Source of the DNA: Manis javanica | Taxonomy: Eukaryota; Chordata; Mammalia; Pholidota; Manidae | NCBI RefSeq assembly: GCF_040802235.1 | Contig: NC_133156.1 | Location: forward strand, 139,607,173 to 139,671,172 | Direction of reading: 5' to 3' | DNA length: 64,000 nt | In this document: piece after piece, positions 56,801 to 64,000 of the stretch | How positions within the stretch are numbered: the stretch's first letter is position 1 | Layout of the letters: every line of letters begins with the position of its first letter | Position numbers and translations under genes: made by a program | The notes under the pieces: generated by a model | Databases searched by the model: none | What the model saw: the letters and a program-made list of their open reading frames with translations, nothing else | What the model was told of the DNA's origin: nothing

Positions 56801-57224
56801 ATTTAAACTCAAGAAACATCTTTTGAGTGTCTAGTCAGTCAAGGGAAGAGTCCCAGGGATCTGCCTTCCCACTCACCTCCCCACAAAGCACAAGGAACCA
56901 GGTAGGAGTGTGAGCATGAAGGGAGGGCATACTTCCCATGCAGGAGGGGCCTCGTGGGAACAAAGTCCAGCCTCCCTGCTTTCCTGGCCTGCAGCCCTCA
57001 CTCCAGTCCTCCTGGTCGCCCACTTCAAGGTGAGACCTGGTCCCTGGGCAGAGCGGAACAGGAGGAAAGGAGGCAGTAGGGCTCACCTGGCTAAGAGGCT
57101 AAACCAGAGGCCACAATCCTGTGCTGAATCAGAAGTCCGTGTGAGGTAGCGAGGGTGGGGAAATGGGGTCCTCATACAGCCGCTAGCATCAATATAACCT
57201 GCATTTAATTCCCACCCTGCTGCT

Positions 57225-57335
57225 GTTCTTTGAGAGCTGGGCTCCAACAGCAACTACATGCCACCCTCTATGCTGGGCACTGGAGGCACAGGACAGGCAG
57301 TGCCTGGCCTCAAACAGTTTAGAGTGGCAACAGCT
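57225..57335 (-). mobile_element. L2 3'-end fragment (reverse orientation)
   Basis: CAACTACATGCCACCCTCTA, TGCTGGGCACTGGAGGCACA and AGTGCCTGGCCTCAAACAGT resemble the reverse complement of the L2 3' end. It lies in the spacer between the duplicated blocks. Confidence 0.5.
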
Positions 57336-57363
57336 CCCTTCTTTGTGTAATTGCAGACTACAT

Positions 57364-57773
57364 AGACTCTTCTTACTGTTGCCAGAAATTAATATTTCTA
57401 ATGCCAAAACAAAACAAAACAACAAAAGGAGATCCTAACCAGGAGCTGAAAAACCCAAGAGATCTGGTCCTTAACCACAATATGGTGACGAATACAAGGA
57501 GTTAGACTGTCAGAAGCTGGGATGTTAAAACTGAACCCCTCAGAAAGCTGGGACTCTCAATCAGAGGGTAGCCTAGGATACGAATCATATACTTTTTCTA
57601 TAATGGGCTAAAGAGCAAATAATGTAGGCTTTGAGAACCATCAGGTATCTCAACTTTACTATGTGTAAAAGCCACCTCAGACAATATATAGAATCAGAAA
57701 TTTCAGTAGAACTTACAAAATGAGATGGCACATCAAATTTAGCCAGGGAACCAGAGTTTGCCGACCCTGGGAC
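57364..57773 (+). repeat. 410-bp near-identical direct repeat, copy 2
   Basis: Second copy, 973 bp to the right of the first, with 563 bp of unrelated spacer between. It includes the same MER5A-like remnant. Confidence 0.97.
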
Positions 57774-57929
57774 TAGATGATAAAAATCCTTTCACTAACA
57801 AAACATAGGAAAACTTTCTGCCTTGACCTCGGTTCTGGCTTGGGGTAAGAGGAAGTCTCCCCTGAGAATTCATAACTGCAGGCTAGCTCTCATGCAGGAA
57901 CAGGACATGAATTCAGACTCCAAGACCCT

Positions 57930-58950
57930 GGAGACTCAAGTCCAGAAATTAACATAAAGTGGACCAAGGTAGGTGACACTCAGGGTGCCTGTCAGAAACA
58001 AGGTCAAATTTTCTTGTATTCAGGAGAGATTGTACAAACTCTACAAAGATATACAAAAGCTAAGCTTACAATTCAAAATTTTAAGAAACAAGAAATAAAC
58101 AACAGCAACTGGCATAATTAGGCCTACCAGGATTTTCAGAGAATGGAATTATCAGAACTGGGGAGTATGTTTTAAATGCTTAAAGAATTAAAAGAAGGAA
58201 TAAAAAATATGAGCAAAGAGCAATAAATAATCAAAAAAGGCCAGGCAAATTTGGAGGGAAAACAGAACTTCTTCAAAAAAGAAAGAAAGGAAAAGAAAGA
58301 TCTGAAAACACTGTCCAGAATAAACAGAAGCAACAAGATAAAAAATATATATGGAAAGGTGTGTAACTAAGAGTCTTGGATGACTGGATGAGGACTAGCA
58401 AATGTCTAATTAGAATTCTGGAAGAAGTAGAGAGAACAGGAAAAAAGCAATATTCAAAAAGATAATGACTAAGAATTCTCCTGACTTGATGAAAACTAGG
58501 CATCCAGGGATTCAAAAAGAAAAAAAACACAGGCAATATGTTTATAAGAAAAAATATCCACATATAAAAGGCATCAAGGAAAAACCCACATCACACCAAA
58601 ACCAAAGAGGAGACAAGGGAGGAGACAGAATATCTACCAAGGATTAATCTGACTGCCATATTTTCAACTACCACAGAAATGAGAAGGCAATGGAATCAAA
58701 TTTTCAAAAAGATTAAACAGAACAACTGCTCATCTAGAATTATGCAAAGAAGAAAGTAAAATAGAGAAATTTCAAACACAGCTTTCCACCAACAGACCAT
58801 TACAGAGTCACTTCCAAAGGATGTTATTTCAGGAAGGGCAATGAAGCCAGAAGGACTGAGATTGCAGGAAGGAGCGTAAAGGGATCCATTCTAATCTCAG
58901 ACGAAAGCAACAAGCCCACTGAAGGGTACACCGCCTGCAGCAGTTATATG
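57930..58950 (+). mobile_element. Old L1/HAL1-like block
   Basis: A-rich LINE text with ATTCTCCTGACTTGATGAAA, ACTAGGCATCCAGGGATTCA, AGGCATCAAGGAAAAACCCA, CATTACAGAGTCACTTCCAA and AGGATGTTATTTCAGGAAGG. The order resembles the ORF1 end of L1/HAL1 elements (recombined 'tccagacttgatg ... catccaggaagc ... atggaagccagaag'). No open coding frame remains. Confidence 0.6.
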
Positions 58951-60071
58951 GTAGAGAGAATCATGACTGAGAGCCTGCAGACAGAGAGAAAAAGCAACAG
59001 ACCTCTGCAAATGTGGCAAGAATAAATGATGGCCCAAGAAGCACCTTCTCCTCAGGAACATGACTAAAAAGGACTCTACATCTGAAGTGAATTTTGTGCA
59101 GCTGTGGCAGTAGAAACATCTTCTGAAGTTTTATGGGAGACCCGAACACTGTGGCCCAGGAACAATTTGACTGGGCCTACAAAGAACAGCAATGGCTACC
59201 TCAGTGAAGAGTTTTACCAATACCTGGTGAGGAAGACTTGAAAATTATCATCAAAAACCCCACTTTGTAACTTCTGTTCTAATTGCACATATAATATTTT
59301 TCTTAACCATAAAGTAAACAAAGCTAGTTCTCAAAACAAACCAACAGAACATGCACATTATACAGGTAATGAGAGAGAAAAGGCCATTTGGGCATCACTT
59401 ACGGCACACCCCTACTCAGCTCCCGCGCGGGATAGCTGGGGAGGTAGGGAGGTGCTTCTTCACCACACCCTGGCCAACCATGCCCACAGTGAAGGAGAAT
59501 GGGAGTAAGGCCTCACCCTAAACAGTTGGGGTCCATGGGGCCTGGTGGGAGTGAGGAGAGCAGGTATGACTAAGCAGAAACCAGGACACAAAATCACAGA
59601 ATAAAGAAAGAGTTTGTGCTGTTAACCCCATGACCATTCCTTCTTACAAGTCAACCAAATTCACATGGCCATTTGCATGCAAAGACACACATGGCCAATA
59701 TCTCAATAAGTCCTACCACTTGAAAGGGAAAATGCATTTCAAATCCAAAGCCTCTCTCTAAGAAAATAAGAAATCGAGAACTGAGAGAGGGTAGGGTCAA
59801 GAGAGTAAACAAATCCCCACAGTTGCAAAAATGGTATGAATGTCAGGAGCACAAGAAAAACACTTGCAATAACATTTTTAAACCTCAGGAAATAGTATTT
59901 CCCGAACATACTTAAGTAAAATGAATAATCAGGCATAGATAAGACCATATGTATAAGAATGTTTCCTTATGAAGTACATCTCAATATTTTATAAAAATGG
60001 ATATACAGATTTAATTGCATTTTCTACTACCAACAGTAAGAACTTTATAAATAAAACAATTCCAAACATAC

Positions 60072-60148
60072 CTGATGACACTCTTTCATGTATAAGTAAT
60101 TCTTTCTCCTTTTCTATTTCATCCGCGTCACGATACATGTCCTCCTCA
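60072..60148 (-). CDS. OTULIN: OTULIN exon 2 with PUB-interacting motif (residues 52-77)
   Basis: 77 nt: acceptor GATTTCAG, donor TCATCAG|GTATGT. The first base completes the residue-51 codon and the last base starts Glu77. It encodes EEDMYRDADEIEKEKELLIH, then ERVSS. DMY at 54-56 is the core of the PIM that docks OTULIN on the PUB domain of HOIP; phosphorylation of Tyr56 is known to block that binding, and Tyr56 is kept. Residue 58 is Asp here where I recall Ala in human (DMYRDAD against DMYRAAD), adding a negative charge next to the docking core. The rest of the exon is an acidic/basic helix leading to the OTU domain. Confidence 0.97.
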
Positions 60149-60859
60149 CTGAAATCACACCAAATTAGACATTTCAAAAAATTTTGGCACTGACATTTTC
60201 CTTATCACAATACGCAGCTGCTTAAAAAAATTTTATATAAGACACTGCAAGTTTTTGTTTTCACATTACATGACAGCAATTTGATAATATATGGGTCTTA
60301 TAAACTTAGATGCTCACATTTCTATCATTTCACTTTAGGGTTTCCTACTTTAAATGAGGCATTTTATGTTACTCCACTGGCTACAGCAATGTGAGACCAT
60401 TTTCACTGTAAATTCTAGTAATGCCTCAACTGCACTTGTAAGCTCCTTAGCATGTGTCTGCTCACTGAAACCCTGCTGTTTTACCAAGTTCCAAGAGTGG
60501 TGATAGTGCCACATCAGTATTCATAAAGGAGTGCAGGCCAATTGCCAACTTCAGTATGTCACAAGCAGATTCTACAATAGTTACACTAAAAATAAGAGTA
60601 GGAGAGTATCAATTATTACAAGACCCCAAAGCTAAAAAACTTCCCTGGAGCTCCTGCTGTGCCAGATCCCATGTACAAGCAGCCACCCACATCTGTTGAG
60701 CATTTTCCTACTGGCCCACATGCTTTAGTTGTTGCCACTACTACTGACTTGTACTAAATAAATAGAACAGCACCCTGAAGAGTCCCTAGACTCACTTACT
60801 GGGCTACAAGAACCTACCAAGCACAAGAAAGGGAGAAAAACCATGGGGTGCTAGACAAG

Positions 60860-61535
60860 ATGAAGAACAGGACTTCTGGTTTTAAGATGCCTCCTTCTCC
60901 CCCCAAGGTACACCACAACGAGACAATGATGGGCAACAGAAGCACCAACTAGATGTATCTCTGCTGAAACCACAAGACATATAAAAGCCCAAATAGTCCA
61001 AAAGCAGACCAAGAGTGGTAAATGCCAGAAGACAGGGAAGCCTCTATGCCAGTGGAGGGGCATCGGCCAGAAGGTACCATGAATGGCAAATGCTACAGAA
61101 CCCCAGAGAGGCTCAGGAACTGGAGGTGCCAAGTAGCTTGGAGGGCACGGGACACACCCAGAGCTGAGAACAAGGACACTGGCTGACAGACACATAAGGG
61201 GAGTGATCAGACCCCCAACTCCCATCCACCCTCCCGATGAGAGCACAATCCCTTTCCTCACACAAGACAGGTGGCTCCCTGCACAACGGACGCAGGAAGG
61301 AGCCCATGAGGTTAATAAAGAATAGGGAAGTAAGTGAACAACTCAAGAACTCCATCCCCAACTCCCTTTGCACCCCAGCTCCTAGTACAGGCTGACAGCC
61401 CTGGAGGAAGGAAAAGCAGTGAGAGGGAACATGAGGCAGGTGAAGAAGGGGTGCTGACAAAGGCAGACTAAGGCAGGAACTCCCATACCCCACCTACCCC
61501 CAGCATGCCGAAATCCTTCAATGGCTCCCAAATCA
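60860..61535 (+). mobile_element. L1 5'-UTR-like block
   Basis: Begins with ACAGGACTTCTGGTTTTAAG and ATGCCTCCTTCTCC, which resembles the conserved start of many mammalian L1 5' regions (a 'ggacttctggtttaagatggc' motif). It then continues as GC-richer, polypurine text unlike its surroundings, including ACCTACCCCCAGCATGCCGA. The long antisense frame here (136 codons) fits a decayed L1 leader better than a gene. Confidence 0.4.
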
Positions 61536-61854
61536 GCAGGTAAGTCTAAATCTGGCCCTTCCCCACCACCCTGGCCTGCATCCTGTGACTCCCCCACCCC
61601 ACGCCTACGCTTCAGGGTCCCAATGTCTGATCAGCACCAGCCTGCACTTTCACACCTGGGACCAGTTCACTGCCTGCCACATCAGGACACCTGCAGTGTG
61701 ACCCCCTGTAGAGTGCCATGGCTGGAGTGGGGCCCCAGAGTTACACTGGCAGGATGTACGCACTCCTCATTCAGCTTTTATCAGCACATGACCATGGATC
61801 TAAAGAAATCACACTTCTCAGTGCCTAACCTTAACCACTGGTAACAAGGCCAAT

Positions 61855-61950
61855 ACGAGTACTTCCCCTCAAAGGACCACTGTGAAAACAGACACATGTA
61901 CAATAGTTAGCACTCAGAAGGTTAGCTATTCTTATCCTCACACTATAGCC
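61855..61950 (+). mobile_element. MIR fragment
   Basis: CACTGTGAAAACAGACACAT, GTACAATAGTTAGCACTCAG and AAGGTTAGCTATTCTTATCC resemble the 3' end of MIR (GTGAGGATTAAATGAG ... AGTGCC ... GTTAGCTATTA). Confidence 0.5.
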
Positions 61951-62334
61951 ACTGGTGCAGAGTATTCAGACACTTCACCCAATGACCATGTCTTATTCCT
62001 TTTATTCTAAATAAAGGTGATGGTGTGTGTGTTTCTTAATGGTGTGGGGTTGAGGGGACCGAGTAGGGAAAAGGTACTTTCCATGTGCTCTGACTTCAAG
62101 ATTTCAAGTAAAAGGTGTGACGTCACCCACAGAGCCTGTGCCAGAGTTAAAAACAAACAGAAACCAGATTCACGGGGACTATATATCAAATACCTAAAAT
62201 AAAAAGTGACTAAATGTCTTAGTTATTCTTTCAATAATCCAGTGGTACCTTTCATCCTCCTTTCTAGCTTTAGGAAATAGGAAAGCAATTCTGATCCTAT
62301 CAAACAAGCACTGAAGTGAATCATTTCCACAATA

Positions 62335-62480
62335 TCATTACCAGAAGCACGCCTCTAGGCAAGCCACTTCTCTAAACTTGGCCTCAGCTTTCTCATCTTC
62401 AAGATGAGAAGACTGGACAAGAGCTACGTGATCTACACAGTTCCTCTTCCAGGTCTCAACTCAGTTCTAACAGACTATGA
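62335..62480 (+). mobile_element. MIR fragment
   Basis: CAAGCCACTTCTCTAAACTT, GGCCTCAGCTTTCTCATCTT and CAAGATGAGAAGACTGGACA match the central MIR region (CAAGTTACTTAACCTCTCTG, CCTCAGTTTCCTCATCTGTA, AAATGGGGATAA). Confidence 0.7.
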
Positions 62481-63938
62481 ATCTCTTTGTTGCTGAAACT
62501 GTAATTCAGGCAAATTCTGTAGCTACACTGTACGTACACGGGCTACGCTTTTGTCCTCTTCCTTTTGAATCTACAAAATAACCACCACCAGTGTCCAGCG
62601 GAGGTTCTCTAAACAAGCATCTCTCTGTACAGTCACAAACACAAAATCCCACAAAGGCCAACAGGGGAGGAACAAAAAAACATCAACAGGAGAACGAAGT
62701 GCAAAAGGAAGACAGAGCAGAAAGGGAGATTATTGGGGAAAAAAGCAGTGATTCAAGATATATAAAAGAAGCAAAGCAGAGGTTGATGAATGGGAGGTCA
62801 AGAGTCCATTCAAATTACTTAAGCCACAGTTAGATTTCATTCAGAGCGTGTGCACAACTGTTTGCTAACTTCCACAGCCACCAAGAAAATTGTGATAAAG
62901 CCCTTAAAGGCCTGCTTGAAAATGATCCTAAAGCTGTATTCCTTGGAGAAAGGATAAATTTTAATTTAAGCAACAAAGCTCAATCAATACGGTCAGAAAT
63001 ACGACATTTAACAGCCAAATGAAATATTCATCCAAAATAAGGACAATGAACTGGAAAGAGAGATGTGTGAGAGCAAGAAAAATAAAAATAATGTTAATAC
63101 TTCACTCAATAAACCTTTGCTTTAATTTTTTTAAGTATCAAAATATTAAAGCTTTGAAAATAACAACAATGAAATTATTTTAAGTTGGGGATCTAAAACA
63201 GCTAGAAGTTTGACTTTTTGTTATGGGAAAGGAAGGTAGTGAAACAATGAAAGGAAAAGGGATATTACATGGTAAGATAAAATCATCAATGCTGAGCAGT
63301 TTCAGAAATATGGCGATCTTTTATGTCAAGTTGGGGGGTGCTGGTGTCCACCATTTGGCACAAAAGAGGCCACTGATGTCCACAGACTTAAATGATTACC
63401 CCAGCAAATAGCTTCCTTCTAGAAAACATGCAGACCATTAGAAAAGTAAAATCTTAAATGTGACTTGATTTCTTGGGGACCATAGCATGTGAGTCATGCT
63501 CACTTAACAGTTACATTTTAAAACCAAAATGCTAATAATTTCAACTTAGAAAATTCTTAGTTTTGCACCATAATGTTATTTCAAAGAGTGTATTTTCAAG
63601 CTCCTGTTTTCTCTTAAGGCAGAGATGAAATATTTTATTCCTAATATTAAAGCAATATACACCATTGTTACATGGCATTGCATACTAGATTATAACCTTC
63701 TTCCTCAGTTCAAAGACCTGCCCAAGAGTTTCTGAAAACTTTTAATTTGAAAATGCTTACTACATATACATAAAATTATACTATTCCCAAGAACAAAAGC
63801 TATAAGCTAAAAATACAGAGCTCAGTGAAGCAAAAGACATTTCTGTGACGTCAGTAGTTTAATTTTTTATATAAATATTGTACAAAAGTCAATTCTAACA
63901 TACATGCAAAGCCAAAAAGACAGCATGTTATCACTCAC

Positions 63939-63974
63939 CATTATGAACATTTGCACCAGGTTCCCCTTGGTTGC
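63939..63974 (-). other. Candidate 36-bp pseudo-exon in OTULIN intron 1
   Basis: On the - strand a T-rich tract ends in TTTTTTTAG, followed by 36 bp and then a strong GTGAGTGA donor. If spliced between exon 1 and exon 2 its length keeps phase, but the frame needed by exon 2 meets a TAA near its end (TCATAATG). It would therefore give a truncated product or be a 5' UTR exon. The splice sites are seen; use is not. Confidence 0.2.
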
Positions 63975-64000
63975 CTAAAAAAACTAAACTGAGTATGATT

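Larger units (their letters stand above)
54646..60071 (-). other. OTULIN intron 2
   Basis: 5426 bp. Holds two L2 pieces, a GT microsatellite, the 410-bp duplication and a long L1/HAL1-like block, all listed separately. Confidence 0.85.
40502..64000 (-). other. OTULIN: OTULIN gene, exons 2-7 (5' end outside window)
   Basis: OTULIN (FAM105B) is a cytosolic OTU-family cysteine protease that cuts only Met1-linked (linear) polyubiquitin. It opposes the HOIP/LUBAC ligase, limiting NF-kB activation and cell death; human loss causes an autoinflammatory disease. The six exons here encode residues 52-352 with intact phases and no stops. The catalytic triad is complete: Cys129 in exon 4, His339 and Asn341 in exon 7. 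Exon 1, encoding roughly residues 1-51, and the promoter are to the right of 64000. The gene appears functional. Confidence 0.96.
60149..64000 (-). other. OTULIN intron 1 (3' part)
   Basis: Runs off the right edge. Contains an L1 5'-UTR-like block, MIR pieces and a candidate 36-bp pseudo-exon at 63939-63974. Exon 1 and its CpG island are not in the window. Confidence 0.85.

Noticed and set aside
56612..57768. MER5A-like elements as the cause of the 410-bp duplication
   Set aside because: The repeat boundaries extend about 225 bp beyond the transposon on the left, so the duplication is not a transposition of MER5A.
60851..61493. Overlapping 136- and 126-codon - strand frames
   Set aside because: They sit in an L1 5'-UTR-like block; composition is low-complexity hydrophobic/Cys-rich with no known domain.

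Overview
This is a window of vertebrate nuclear DNA from a placental mammal. It holds the 3' part of one gene on the + strand and most of a second gene on the - strand, arranged tail to tail. The + strand gene is ANKH (progressive ankylosis protein homologue). Its last four coding exons are at 17583-17712, 19956-20079, 20628-20727 and 22389-22502. The - strand gene is OTULIN, the linear-ubiquitin deubiquitinase. Coding exons 2 to 7 are at 60072-60148, 54551-54645, 51550-51693, 45689-45814, 43135-43404 and 40502-40696. Every exon has AG/GT boundaries, the phases join without error, and the residue numbers fall on positions known from the human proteins (ANKH S375, F377, G389, E490; OTULIN Y56, W96, C129, G174, Y244, L272, E314, H339, N341).

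Layout. Positions 1-17582 are the 3' part of the large ANKH intron before exon 9, with old repeats (MLT1-like LTRs, MIR, L2, L1 fragments) and no exon I could recognise. Positions 17583-22502 carry ANKH exons 9-12, followed by the ANKH 3' UTR with a poly(A) signal at 23760-23765. Roughly 23.8-34.6 kb is the gap between the convergent genes, with a retroviral LTR-like block and MIR, L1 and unclassified repeats; distal ANKH 3' UTR may reach into it. From about 34.6 to 40.5 kb is a repeat-poor stretch that I tentatively read as the long OTULIN 3' UTR. From 40502 to 64000 are OTULIN exons and introns. Exon 1 (the first 51 residues) and the promoter lie beyond the right edge.

The two genes are not functionally linked as far as is known: one is a membrane protein controlling extracellular pyrophosphate/ATP, the other a cytosolic regulator of NF-kB and cell-death signalling. 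The same order and convergent orientation is known on human chromosome 5p15.2.

Organism. MIR, L2, MER5 and MLT1 remnants and L1 fragments indicate a eutherian. There are no Alu, B1/B2, BovB or obvious tRNA-derived young SINEs, so it is probably not a simian primate, mouse-like rodent or ruminant. I cannot name the species. No bacterial, phage or CRISPR content is present and I found no new multi-gene system. The most unusual items are a 410-bp near-identical duplication in OTULIN intron 2, a perfect 27-bp repeat flanking ANKH exon 9, a short poly(A)-tailed retrocopy with target-site duplications, and two adjacent CTCF-like motifs in an ANKH intron.
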